Translations under genes and position numbers: made by a program
From: Tretioscincus oriximinensis
Lineage: Eukaryota > Chordata > Lepidosauria > Squamata > Gymnophthalmidae
NCBI GenBank assembly: GCA_022410635.1
Contig: JAJVDF010001214.1
Coordinates: forward strand, 198,848 to 262,847
Length of the DNA: 64,000 nt
Direction: 5' to 3'
In this document: piece after piece, positions 49,375 through 61,619 of the stretch
Layout of the letters: each line of letters opens with the position of its first letter
How positions within the stretch are numbered: the stretch's first letter is position 1
Notes under the pieces: generated by a model
The model's input: only the letters and a program-made list of their open reading frames with translations
Database searches by the model: none
Told to the model about the DNA's origin: nothing

Positions 49375-49995
49375 GTCTGAATCTTGGGCTGTTGGTGGAC
49401 AATTCAATGAAGATGTTAACCCAGTGTGCAGCAGCAGCAAAAAAGGCAAGTCAGCAAATATTGTTTTGCCTCTTTATAAATCTGTGGTGAGGCCACATTT
49501 GGAATATTGGGTTCAGTTCTGGTTACCACATCTCAAGAGGGATATTGTGGAACTGCAGAAGGTGCAGAAAAGGCAACAAGAATGATCAAGGGCTTAGAGC
49601 ACCTCCCTTATGAAGTCAGGCTTCAACATCTGGGCTTTTTCAGCCTCGAAAGGCGATGTTTGAGAGGTGATCTGATTGAAGTGTACTAAATCATGCATGG
49701 GATGGACAGATAGAAAGAGAAAAAAGGTTTTCTCTATCACACAACACTAGGACCAGAGGGCACTCCTTGAAACTGATTGGCAGAAAAGCGAGAACAGACA
49801 AAGGAAAGTTTTTTTTTTCACCCAGCCTGTGGAACTTACTTCCTGAAGAGGTGGTGGTAGCTGACAGCTTGGATAGCTTCAAGACAGGACGAGATAGGTT
49901 TATGGACACTAAGGGTATAAATGGGTAATAGGATGGATGTCTGGATGTTGCCTCTGGGATGGAGCAACAGGTAGTGCTCCTGAAATGCAATTTGA
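49375..49995 (+). mobile_element. CR1/L3-like LINE: ORF2 C-terminal part plus start of 3'UTR
   Basis: The most informative LINE copy. One frame reads 'VDNSMKMLTQCAAAAKKASQ' from about 49393; after a frameshift, another reads [20 protein letters not shown], the conserved segment downstream of the reverse-transcriptase core in CR1-group ORF2. A third frame then gives [19 protein letters not shown] and LRGDLIEVY, the same region as in the 5.6-kb copy. Frameshifts and a stop make it dead. The 3' part stops near 49995, before the terminal TTCTTATG tail, which is unusual for a LINE and implies a later deletion. Confidence 0.88.
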
Positions 49996-52410
49996 AACTG
50001 ACCAGTACTGGGGTCATTTCAATTCAAAGCAAACCAATAATTTGTCTCTGTCTACTAATTTCTGTGACTCAGACAACAATGCCAAAGTTACAGATACTAT
50101 TATCAAGTCTACTATGTCAAATTCTTGGTGATTGCACTAATTAAATAATTCAGCAAATTTCTGTCTTGTTTTCAGCATTTGTTAAAATAGAATGCTATTC
50201 TTTTTCTCGCATATTTTCTGACATCTGAGTGTTTACCATGGTATTTTCTGAGAACTCTATAATCTCCTTATATGACCAATAGATGAAAAATAAATAACAC
50301 AAATAGTTGTGGAAAGTACATTTACTGTTTTAAGAAGAGTGCTATTTGTATAGTGTTCGCTTGAAGTCGTAGGCTGAGAATGTTTTTCCATAGTTTTGAA
50401 ATGGTCATGGAAATGGGATGTTTTCTAAAGTCTAGTGAAATGTTGCTAGTTCAAGAATGTGGTCTGGACTGGTTGGTCCTACCTCTATTGTCCTTTTGCA
50501 TGGTGGATGTAGCAATGGGATTGAAATTGGTTTGCAAGAGAAATCATTTTATGGGCAACTCCACACAACAGGATTTTCCTCTTTTTCTTTTTAAATGCTT
50601 CTGCCATGCACCCCATATTGCCTTAGCTTCCACACTATTGCAACTCTTTGCCTAGTAATGTCATCTTATGAGGACCCCATAAGGCATTGCTGAGCTTCCC
50701 TAACTATAATCCCCAGCATTCTCTGTGAGCCTGCTTACAATTACCAAGCATTCTCTATGAGCCAAAAGCCATTGAATGTGTTTTGTTCTCATTGCTGAGT
50801 GTATTCATGAAGCTTTATTTAGGAGATTTCAAAATGCTGGCTTATGAATCATTCGAATTGCGTGGCTAATAATTCTGCAATAAGGGACCCTTTAAGCAAG
50901 TGGATCGCTGTACCTGCATGGCTTCACCCCAATGCATGGGGCGGACTGAAAGTAATGTTCCATCCAACTTGCTGGAAATCATGTGTGGAAATAGGGCCTA
51001 CATTTTTGTCTCATTAAAATCTTCCTAGGTGCATTTTCTGTGCACAATAATGGGTCAGATATAGTATCTTTTTCTTCTCAATTTTTTTTCAAAACAAGCA
51101 AATTTCATAAATGTTAATTAAACTGTATACTCTGTTCTACACAAAAAACACCAGATCCCATCCCTCCCTCATACATATATATATACACATTTGCTTACAT
51201 ATTTAACTGGTTGGAATCATATAAACCATATGCATAAACCATATATTTGTTTGGGCTGCTGTCCTAAATTTCAAATTTAGCCACAATAATACTCTTATTA
51301 TACCTATAGCAATACATCTCTTTTCTCTTAATAATTCAAGTAACATAAACTGCCCCAAATAACCATTCCGATTGTCTATATGCAATTGTGATCTGTAGTA
51401 ATATGTTTAATGCCAAAATATGTGTATTTTTTTTTGTATTGGACTCAGTGTAAGTAGTGTTCATTTTGTTTATATATTCATATTACAAAATCAATATATA
51501 GATTTAAAGAGACTATTGTGACATATCAGTCAGATACAATATCTGTTTGGGTAATGCTTCTAGATAACTCACTGATAAGACAGCTCTATGGTTCTAGAAA
51601 ATATTTGATAAGATCCAGAAATTTTATCTTTCTTTTTTATCTGTGATTTTATTTTGAAAGTCTATGAATATCACACTCAGCACAGATGCTTGCAACATCT
51701 CATTAGAAAGCTATCTTCATGTTGATAGGTAACATGAAACCTTTGACCTTTCCATCCCCTAAGTGATTTTTGGTGATTACTTGGTGAATGTGGTTACCTA
51801 AGAGAGGGTGGATTCTGCTCCCATAAATGTTAATTTGTCAAGTGAAATGATAGTTGGTTACTTATTTACTTGCCATGTGATGTCAAAAATGCTCAATGTA
51901 ATATAAATGCCTACTACATATTTATACATTTTGTTCTTAGGCTAAAGTGCTCTGCTTGTGAAACCGTCTAAGGCACAGATATGCAAACATCAAAAAAGCA
52001 ATTACTTCACTCCATCAACTTGGACGAAAAAGGATACCATTAAACTCTTTGCTTTAAATTTATTGTTCTAACTGGGAACAAGAAGAACATTCTGGTGGGA
52101 CGCAAGTACAAGTATCCAAATTAGGAAGCTTTTATTCAATTATAATATGACGATGTCAGGCAGCTTTGTTTGCACATTCTGTAATTTACTGAATTTATGT
52201 ACTTATCACAAGTAGTGTGTATAGCTCTCTTCATCGATAATTTATCACTGGGCTAAAGGAAGGAAGGAAGCCAAATCTAACAAAGGATGATTCCTTTTCC
52301 ACTTAGTCACATGCAGACCAGCAAGTCTATGTTCAGTATTTGATGGCAAAATATAAAGTAATATGATAATGTGCAAATCCCCACAAACATAACTTTTTAC
52401 TCAGCTATAT
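49996..52410. other. Unique AT-rich non-coding sequence
   Basis: No repeat family recognised over 2.4 kb. 'agcattctctgtgagcc' and 'agcattctctatgagcc' form a short imperfect repeat near 50716 and 50748. Confidence 0.45.
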
Positions 52411-52555
52411 GTTTTGAAACATACTTTTAATCCATCTTCACTCCTTAAGAACTGATACATACTGATCGAAGCAGTTGTTTGTTTTGTTTCCCCCCTCATT
52501 TAGTCCAGTTCTTCATGACTGAAGATGGGTTAAATATACATTTCAGAACAGCACA
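52411..52555. mobile_element. PIF/Harbinger-like MITE, diverged copy
   Basis: Left arm 'gaaacatacttttaatccat' onward pairs with the reverse complement of the right arm, which reads 'gaaatgtatatttaacccat', and both continue into a CTTCA...GAAGAACTG block. Homologous to 31686-31801, with a longer middle. Exact ends and target duplication are not clear. Confidence 0.6.
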
Positions 52556-53054
52556 GCACCTTAGCTACTTTTTTTCTGGAGTTGGTCTGTTTACTAATTG
52601 ACCATTGTCAATTGTTGAAGGACTATAAACAGTGTTGACTAATTGGTTCTAAACATCTAGATGTTAGATTATAGCCTGCCAAGGCACTATTTTATTCTGC
52701 ACTGTATTCAGCATTTATGTGGAGCCATTTGGGTGTCGTTATCAGAAATATTGGAGTGTAGTGTTTCAGTAATACCCAAAGCTGTTGTTCTGTGATATTT
52801 GACTCAGGTGCAATTATGAATATTTTTAATAAGTGCTGAGATACAATAATGGACAGGCTGAGGACTAACAAACTATTGCTATATTCCAACAACATGGAAA
52901 AATTATGATTAGATAGTTCCCGTTTGTCAGGGAAGTCAGAATTTTCATTTTTCTGGGTGAGAATGAGCTTCCATAGAAGTAGGTTTTGAGTTGCTCCTGG
53001 AGTCATAACTGCTACAGGAAACCAAATTGACCTTTGTGACTTGAAGTACATGAT
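52556..53054. other. Unique non-coding sequence
   Basis: Nothing recognised. Confidence 0.45.
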
Positions 53055-53205
53055 TGCATCCAGACATTTAAAATTTCAGTCACAGTAATTCTCAACCAGC
53101 CAGCCAGCTTTTTCATTACTCTGTTATAACGGTGAATTATACAGTAATAAATCAGATTTTAATAGATGCTTCTCCAAGGGTTCTTACAGTAAAGTTTTTC
53201 CAAAG
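53055..53205 (+). repeat. Unclassified dispersed repeat, uninterrupted copy
   Basis: Aligns with 10383-10468 joined to 10985-11042 and contains no insertion, so it is the empty-site counterpart for the Penelope-like element at 10.5 kb. The family remains unnamed. Confidence 0.7.
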
Positions 53206-56200
53206 TTTCCCACTTTGTGAGTAAGAGTGGCCTTCTTGTTTTGCCCAGAAACAGCCAATCAGAATCGGGCTTTTTGGGGGAGAGAGAAGCCAAGTAACAA
53301 GCAATGACAAAGCTTTGCCCTCATTGTCTGTTTCTCACAAGAATGCAAACCGTGAAGAGAGGTGTGTGCAGACAAAGAAACTTTTGTATAAGTTAAATTG
53401 TGAGTATTTTTAAATGAATTTAAGTCAGTCTGGTTTCAGCCTATGTTAACACTTTCAGTTGGTGCATCAGAAATGGTATTTGAACTAGGATAATCTAGAC
53501 TCTCTCTAAATGTTTAATTTACTACAATGCACCTTAATGTTTATATCTGCTCCGGAAGCTTCAGCTAGCATAACAAATAGCAGTAATTTGTAGAATGAAA
53601 AATCTGATCTTATACACATATCATATCTGTGCTTGCCGGTTCAGTCACCAGTGTCATGCAAAAATGGATTCAAAATTTGGTCTTCAACTTCATGGACTAT
53701 TGAAACCCATTGTGGTGGTATTTGACATTATAACGTTATTTTTCCTTCCAGTAAAATCACTGACAGGGGCAGAAAAAAACCTCTGGGAAGCCCAAAATAT
53801 AAATTGTTGCATTATTATATAGCATACCATAATACAACAGTGGAAACCCCAAGTTGTCTAGGAGAAGCTGGACAGTAAAAATAGCTGCGTTCCAACTTGG
53901 AATGGTGTGGTGGTGTTTCAAAGTAAAAAACATCGAAGCAGGATTACTGTAAATCTGTTTCTGTTTTTTATTTTCCCTTGTCCCATTATGGTGGNTACAT
54001 AGGACAAAGAAAGAGCAAAGCCACACTGCATTCACTGAGCAAGTAGAGATGGTACCTAGCTTTTTTTTTTTTGGTTTACACAAGTTTTCACTTGCAGAAA
54101 ACCAGAGATTGGATCCTTGTGGTTTGTTTCTGACTCTTAGGGAGAGAGCTTTGCAGATCTCTGTGTTGCTTCTTCAGCTGTGCTTCATCAGTTGCCTGAC
54201 AGCATTTCCATATCACTGCTCCAATGCAAGAAATTTAAATGTCAGGCAGCAGAAGCAAGCAACGAGTAGATCTTCAAAGATCTTCTTTGCTGTTGTGGAC
54301 CTCAGTCCTTGAAAGATATTCTAGCTTCACCAGAAGACCCCCAAGAACCTACAGAAATTCTCATACATGTAGAATATTTTCCAAGTACACAACAAACTGT
54401 CACCAGAGTGCACTTCCCAGTTAACGAGTAGTATGTATGTCCCGTGTGGATCCACCCAGCATTCACTTCCAGTTTTCCCCCTAGTATGAACACAGGCTCT
54501 ATTAGCTAAGTGACTGCNTAGCTTATATATGCACAGTATATAAGCAGCAAACTTGTGTGTTCCATATATTGTCATAGCCCAGGGGAGGGTCAGCTATGCT
54601 GTTAGCCTGTGCATCATGGTGAATATGTTTTAACTTAAATGTGTGACCATGTCCAAGGTACTGCTAAATCCACTTGAAAGAGAGAACTTTGCTGTTCTTG
54701 CATTCTTAAATTCTAGCCCAGTATGCATTCTTGATTGAGAAANTTATCATAAATGTGCTTATGGTCAAAGTCCAATGAACTGTTATTTTCTTTTACTTCT
54801 GTCAAAAATAGATTGTGGAATGGCACACTTCTGTGTCAAACATGTTCAGCTTACAGAACTGTGTATTTCCTTTTTTAGCAAGTTATTAATGAAAACCTGC
54901 CAAAAAGTCAAATGAATGCAGAAAAGGGTTTGTAGAATGATTCATTTCCTACACCTGTTAGGTAATCACAGATAATTATTTGTATTAGACTTCAATAATA
55001 TTCTGAGCGTATATAAGCAGATGGCTTATTATAGTCAAGGAATATGTACTGAACATTTTTTTTTATTAATGTTGTATACAGTATGGGCTGAATTTGATAG
55101 GACTGTTTGGCAACTTCTGTGTGATGCTTTGACCTTTTGTGTGGCTGGATGTTCCCCAAAACGTAATCTAGTTAATGCTCCTTTCTGCGAAGGTCATTTT
55201 CATGGAACAAAAATTGTTCTGGAGATCATGGGCTTCTCCTCAGTCACTGTCTTGATAGATGTTGGAGAAAATAAAGTGTTACACAGTACGGAACACAACA
55301 GTCATAGGCCTTACAAACAGTCCATCTCTGCGGTTACTTCTAGACATGCCAAAAAATGCTCCCTGAACTGCAATTTCAAAGGCTGCAGAACATTTTGTTC
55401 CCTGATCTCTGGAACTGACCTAGGACAGACAGATAGCTTGCAGAGAGCCTTTGGTGAGCTTCCTTTCCATTTTCTGATTGAAAATATTCTGTGGATCTCA
55501 TGTATATATTGACATTCATAAGTCAGGCATGAACCATGTTTAAGTATTATATAATTTAAGTTCCTCTCAAACTCAGTTCACACATAATATTCCTGTAAAT
55601 TGATCATGGCATACCTACTTGGAACAAGATGTTCTTTTCTCTTCTTGTATATTAGAACTCTTGCAGTTGGCTCAAGTCACAACTTATTACAGCAAATACA
55701 TAAATAATAACATAGAGTCTACCAAAGGTATTTCTGATGTTTGCCCCTTCTCCCTGAGGCTTCATGAAGACACTGTAAGATGGTACAAAGCATATTAGCT
55801 TCAGAGCAGGACTNTGAATGCAGCTGGGAGCTGAAACGCTGATCTACTAGTTTATGTGTATTTGTGTGTAGCACAGCTTGTTAGCATGGAGGCCAAAACA
55901 ACTGAGGCATAAAAAGGCTCAACATGTGAGTGGCTTCTGCACCAGCTGTTCTAAGTTAGTCATGGCACCTTTGTCTAGACATGTTCAGGAGTTGTCACAT
56001 GCTGGATTTTGCATAGGAAGCTAGTAATGGAAGAAAAGAAAGGAAAAGAAAACTTGACCTCCCGTCTTCTTTTCCAGTTCTTGTAATGCTGTAATGGCAT
56101 GGTGACATTTGCTTAATGATATAAGTATCGTTATCATCATCATTCCTGATTATTCCTCATTTTGTGGTCATTCCTCTTCAAAATACATATACATATACAT

Positions 56201-56883
56201 AAAAAGAAGACTGGTGTGCATTTGGCTAGTTTTTGGGCATTTGCCATGAAAGAAGCTGGCAAATGGAACTAAGGCATGAACCTGCTAATTGGTCCCCATA
56301 TCCTTTAGAGGCAGTGAAAGGCAATCATGACATTTTTTTTTNAAAAAATTCACACTGGCCTCCCACTATCTGGAGCATACTTAATTTCACTTCAAAAGAA
56401 AAGCAAGCAAATATTTCATAACTCTGATCTTGGTCTGGAGGATCAGAGTTCTTTTTAAATCAAACTTCTTGATATATATGTATAAAATGAGCATATTTGA
56501 AGCAAATATGCTTACAGAATTCAGCACTCATAAGTGCACATATTATAGGCTATCCTTTCTTGCACATCCATAGTTTCTTTTTTAAAAAATATTGATACTG
56601 TGATTTATTTACATCTTGAGAAAATCATTGCACATCCATAGATTAGACTGGGGGGAGAGAGAAACTCATACATTTGTACAAGAAAATGAAGGAAGGGGAA
56701 GTGAGAGAAAAATAGGCTTCAAAATATAACACAATTTACAAAACAGCTATGTTTAATTTTCAATGTTCATTATTAAAAGGCTGTATGATTATTCCCTGTG
56801 GAATTAGCAATAACAGCAGATTTTATTTTATTTTTAAATGTTGTCATTGTTGCTTTTCCTGCTTATTTCTAGTTCTTTTTATT
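53206..56883. other. Unique non-coding sequence
   Basis: No repeat family recognised over 3.7 kb. It includes the longest open frame in the window (55021-55512, plus), judged to be chance. Isolated N at 53995, 54518, 54743, 55814 and 56342, the densest cluster of ambiguous bases in the window. Confidence 0.4.
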
Positions 56884-57861
56884 TGCAAGGGACGAAGAAA
56901 TGAGGGACCAATCCAAGTTTAAAGTGAACAAATAATTTATTAACTTATTAACAATAACCAAGAACCTTAACACACACGCGTAACAATGCCGCAATCCAAA
57001 AGCTAAACTTTGAATGTAAAGTGCTTGTTAACAGTAACGAAATTATAACCAAGAAGTGGAGAGAAATAGGCCATGGCTTGAGTAGGAGTGTGGCAGGTGG
57101 AGCAGCTTGGTATCTGGCATAGGTCAGCCACCCAGCCTGACTGTTTTCCTTGGTCAGCCACCCAGCCTGACCTGCAACCAGCTGGGCCACGCCATGTGAC
57201 GTAGCCCTCCCGGGTGCCTGCTCCACTCAGTAAGGCAGCCCATGCATAGCCTCTGCCAGCTCAGGCCCAGTCTGTAGACCTCATGGGACCACGCCCCATG
57301 ACGTGAGTCCCATCCAGCCCCCTTCCAGCAGGCCATCCCCCCCCCAGGTCTAGGCGCCTGAGCCTTCCAGCAGCTCAACAGACCCATGCTTTCCATGAGT
57401 ACTCAACCGAGGGTCAAAGAGGTTTGTGAGGGCCCTCAAGAATCCGTCCTGTGTATGGCCCGCCTCAGTGACTCCAAACATGCGTACCACCTACCTATTC
57501 CCAAGGTAGGCGGCCAAGTTCAGAACCCTTTTAGGAAGAGCCCCCAAGTTATGAGGAAGTCCTCTTTCTACCTTTTCTCAGGTGTTGTTGACCCCTCAGT
57601 CCCGCCAAGCTGCCCTCCGCCAGCCATCAAGAAAGAAGAAAAGAGGGAGGGAAGGGTGGGATTCGGGTGTCCTGGCTTGAAGAGAGGGAAATGGCAGCTG
57701 GCAGAGTGCTTTTAAGCCCTCTGTCTGCCGGGAGCTGTGTCACTTCCCCTGCGATCCTTCCAGGTCACAGTGAAAGGACGCTGGCTCCTAGAGCGTCCCT
57801 CTCTTCTCCCCTGCAACTTCTGGCACGGCCACAGTCACGGCCGCAGCCAATTTCCTGTGCA
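56884..57861 (-). mobile_element. GC-rich block with LTR-like signals, minus strand (tentative)
   Basis: About 980 bp, much richer in G, C and CpG than its flanks. Read on the minus strand it has, in order: a reversed CCAAT box (57847-57851), a TTAAAA TATA-like box (seen as TTTTAA at 57710-57715), and an AATAAA signal (plus TTTATT, 56936-56941) about 50 bp before the end. The ends TGCAAGG and CCTGTGCA give a TG...CA boundary with a short imperfect inverted repeat. I find no target-site duplication, and the TATA-to-poly(A) distance is long for an LTR. An antisense promoter with a small transcript is an alternative. Best read as a possible solo LTR. Confidence 0.4.
57122..57171 (+). repeat. Two-copy 30-bp tandem repeat
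   Basis: GGTCAGCCACCCAGCCTGAC occurs exactly at 57122-57141 and 57152-57171, inside the GC-rich block. Confidence 0.97.
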
Positions 57862-60800
57862 CTGAAATATTGTTCAAGATCTTTCAGTCTTTGTTCTCAT
57901 GTGGACAGTAGTAATGATGCCTGGTTATAATCCACTAAACTAGAATCTAGCAACTGAAAGAACCAAAAGGCTTAAAGTATTTGGCTAGTACAGTGATAGC
58001 TAGTGCTTAAAATAAAATGAAAATCTACGAAAATGTTGCATTTGCCAGGTTCTCTCTTGGTTTTCTTTTTTTCTCCTTTTCCTCCACCCTAACCTCCAAA
58101 CATTTTTGTAACTACAGTTTAGACAAACAAGGATTTTTCAAGCCAAAAATCATAGCCACATAAAAAATATAGAATATATGGATGGCCTTGAACATTGTTT
58201 AAATNAATTTGAATTTGAAAAATCTTTGATTTGCAATATATCTTTTTTTTGTACGACAAAATATAGCATATCTGACAGGTTTGTGTTGTTCTAAGGTTCA
58301 TCTGAAGAGAAATTATGATGTGAGCAAGAGGGTTGCTGCATATCTACCTATCTCCCCCCCCCCTTACAATAGTTCCAGTCTGTTTCTTGGGTGCATATAC
58401 GTGTGTTGATGTTTGAGTGTGTAGAGTTTTGAAAATGACTTTTCCAGCCTTTGAAATGTTGATGGCTGCTGTAAATAGGATTTTCCTCAAAACTGAATGG
58501 TATAATGTCATGTTTGTCACTCACCCATCCAGTTGAAAATTTTGTAAAGAAAAAAAGTATTTACCTTTTAAAAAATCCTCTTATACAGTATGTTCTCTCA
58601 CCCTTTTTGTCCATGCTATGAAATACCTAATTTCTACTTTGATATCTCCCCTGGATTTCCAGTATACACAAAGAAATGAACCACTCATTCCTCTTAACAG
58701 TTACGGTAGTTAAAGACATTTTAATTGACCCAAGGCCACATTAAGCTTAATGAGTAAATACAAAATTCAACCTAGTAATAAGGCAAAAAGATTTGTCAAG
58801 ATATCACAATTTAAATATGTACTACATATGTCACCAAAAATAACTTTTGGATATCATGCAATATACAACATAACTATTTCTTAATATTTTTTATATGCTT
58901 CTGTTAAGGACAACTTAGCATGCCCGCTTTTTGGCTTATGTGATTCTTATACTTGTAATCTTTGATGATTGGAAAGGATTCAAGTGCATATTAAATTGAA
59001 ATTTACAGACATAACAATTTAATTCTTTCTATTATTATTGTTTCACCCTTCTATTATTGTTTCAGCCTTCTCTTCTTTGGCAATGCAACAACAATATCTA
59101 GTATGTGGATCCACAGAATTCTATGTTGAAATGAAACAGCTTCATAAGTCAAGCAAATGTTATTGTCCCGAGAAAGCTGTGTATTGCCCTGTGGTGTTTT
59201 GTCACTATTTATCAAAGAAGGTTCTGGACTGTGTTCTATTTGCACAGACAGCTTTCTGATGCAAAGGCGATCATAGCCACTTTCAAATGAGTCCCCAGGG
59301 TGTGTTGCTTATACTGCTATGGTTACCAATACAAACAACCTATCATCTCTTAACTGGACAGATGCCTAATGTATTTCAGCTAACTTGTATGATGTTAAGC
59401 ATAGGAGAGATTTCTCCCTCAATGCACAAGACTCTTGACTTAGTGGAGAACCAGAATTCATTTTTCTCACACAAAATACCTATAGAAGCTTGGAGAAATG
59501 GATGAAGCAGTTTTCTATTTGGTTTGATATTCAACACAGGATGACTCGAGCGGGAAGTTCAAAATCCTGAGATCTGGACTAAGGTTTCAAAAATGTAGAG
59601 TTGACGCAGCTTTTTGAAACCATAATCAGACATGCAAGGAATACTTTATTTAAGAGGGAAATATTTTACAAGTAGTAATTAACTTTAATAAAATCATAGT
59701 AGAAATGTTTACATACCAGAGCAATGGCAATAATCAGTGCATTTGGTCGTAAAAGCACAGTTAAGCAATCACAAATGGGTGACATGGAAAAATGACAATG
59801 GAAACGGGCTCAAAATGCATTAGGACCATTTATTCTGTTCCAGAAAGGGGGTCCTTTGTCCATTGTCCCAGGTTAGCATAGCAGTGCAAGTTTGGAAATG
59901 CATGTGGACAACAGGATCTTCAGATCCCTTTCTGAATAAAGTCTTATGCATTTTGAGCTCCTGTTTCCATTATCTTTTGTCTCTATATATTTAATTTTTG
60001 TTGTCATCTTCCTTGGGACCAATTGGTGGAAGGCATATTTAAATAATAACAGCCATGAGATCATTACAAAAGGAAGTCCTTTAATTGCATGAGAGCTTCC
60101 TATGACCTTTGGCTGACTGTTGAGGGAACAGAGCAGTGGACTAGACGAGCAAGATCAAGTAGTTGGTTAAAATATAGATGATTAATCAACTACTATGTTT
60201 ACTGTTCTACTTCCAAAACAGAAAATACATCATTCAGATCTTTTGTTTTTATAGGAGCCAGAGCTTTAAAACTGGAATGTTACACTAAATCCCAAAGTGG
60301 TACATTAGTCTCCGAAGGTCAACAGATGCAGCCAAAGATACACAATAAATTATTTTTTCCTGTGACTTGGAAATTTGTCATAGGCAAACACTATCCATTC
60401 ATACAGCATCAGTGTTTGTGTGGGGGGAGGGGGTTAGATGAATGCATTTTCAGTTGCTAAACATTAGTTTAAATAGATGTTAATTGGATCTCAGACATAC
60501 AGCAATTATTAGGAAATTCACCCATTCCAGCAATGCAAAACTATCACTCTCGTTAACTCTAATTAAGATTGATTCTAATTAACAGGATGACTGAAGTAAG
60601 GCCAATGGGATTTTTTTTATGGCTGGTAATGGATTGACTATTATCCCCACACTTGTTCACATTTCAATCATTGTTCTGAATATAAATACTAGATAGGTAA
60701 GACCCTTTGTGTACATACCATGCTAAATCTGCGGTGAGTGGTCCAGAGTAGCTGCAGGAATTCACATCTGCATAAACCAGGTTGGGCAGCATTAGAACTG

Positions 60801-61092
60801 AAACAATTATAGCATTCATACTGCACTTGTTTGTTCCAGTATTTACTGATGATCTAGTTTATTGGTTTACTGGTTCTAATTATTTTCATTCATGCTTTTA
60901 CAGTACACTTAGAGCTTTAGCATTCTATCACCACCCATCAGCTGGTTATTTTATTTATTTGTAGTCCCCCCTCTCAAGTGCTGTTGATAGTTTGTTGCTA
61001 ATATCAGATTCTTTCACCCTCACAATTCTTTGCCAAAACTATCCACACATCATAGCCTTTATGTTATCCACTGATCTGGTAAATTAGCTCTA
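57862..61092. other. Unique AT-rich sequence, possible regulatory spot at 60552-60583
   Basis: No repeat family recognised with certainty. At 60552-60583 two TAATTA homeodomain-type cores (60560-60565 and 60576-60581) lie in an inverted GTTAA...TTAAC setting. Runs of C at about 58354 and G at about 60422 are present. N at 58205. Confidence 0.35.
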
Positions 61093-61365
61093 AAGTCCAA
61101 AATGAATTAGTTTATTTATTTATTTGTACTTATATCCTGCCTTATACCCGAAGATTGCAGGGTGGCCAACCAAAGAGCAGCACATATAGCTTTTGTTGCT
61201 TTCTCCATAACAGACACACTGTGAAGTTGGGGGGGGGGGAGGGGTGAGAAAGTTCAAAAGAACTGTGACTGGTGAAGGTCATCCATCTGACTTTCATGGA
61301 ATTGAACCAGGAGACTATCAGATAAGGGTTCAACACTTTAACCACTACACAAACTAGCTCTCTTA
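61093..61365 (-). mobile_element. tRNA-derived SINE, minus strand
   Basis: Read on minus, the head 'tttgtgtagtggttaaagtg' (from about 61355) is A-box-like and GGTTCAATTCC (61298-61308) is a near-consensus B box. The body has 'atgaccttcaccagtcac' and the tail is 'ggccaccctgcaatcttcgg' ending in (AAAT)n, seen on plus as TTTATTTATTTATT at 61109-61122. The G-run on plus at 61220-61229 is inside the element. This is the squamate SINE type whose tail resembles a LINE 3' end. Confidence 0.78.
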
Positions 61366-61619
61366 GTTTATGCAACAACCTGGTGTGGCAAATGCAATAG
61401 AAATTTAACTTATAAGTGGATTAATGAAAATGTCCAGATGAAGCCAATATGATGCAGATGCAAACTCCTGCAGCCTCTCCCATGCTTACACAGGTGCACT
61501 CTACGTACAGATGCACCACTGCTCAATCCAGAACAAACAACATTTCTACAGATGTAATACTAATTAATCTGGTCTACTACTTTTCCAGATTAGAAGATCC
61601 TTAGAACAGATCTAACCTG

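Noticed and set aside
50690..50780. 'ctataatccccagcattctc' resembling a hAT interior motif
   Set aside because: No terminal repeats or target duplication could be located.
53236..53300. CCAAT motif in 'acagccaatcagaatcgg', suspected promoter or LTR
   Set aside because: No TATA-like box, CpG enrichment or LTR ends around it.
55021..55512. Longest open frame in the window, 163 codons on plus
   Set aside because: No recognisable domain or family resemblance, no splice or promoter context, and a frame of this length is plausible by chance in 64 kb read in six frames.
57386..57930. Two overlapping plus-strand frames in the GC-rich block
   Set aside because: GC-rich DNA has few stop codons; the two peptides overlap in different frames and look like low-complexity Pro/Ser/Arg sequence.
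60109..60165. Possible very old CR1-like 3' end ('gcagtggactagacgagc')
   Set aside because: Only one short motif resembles the family and the tail is missing.
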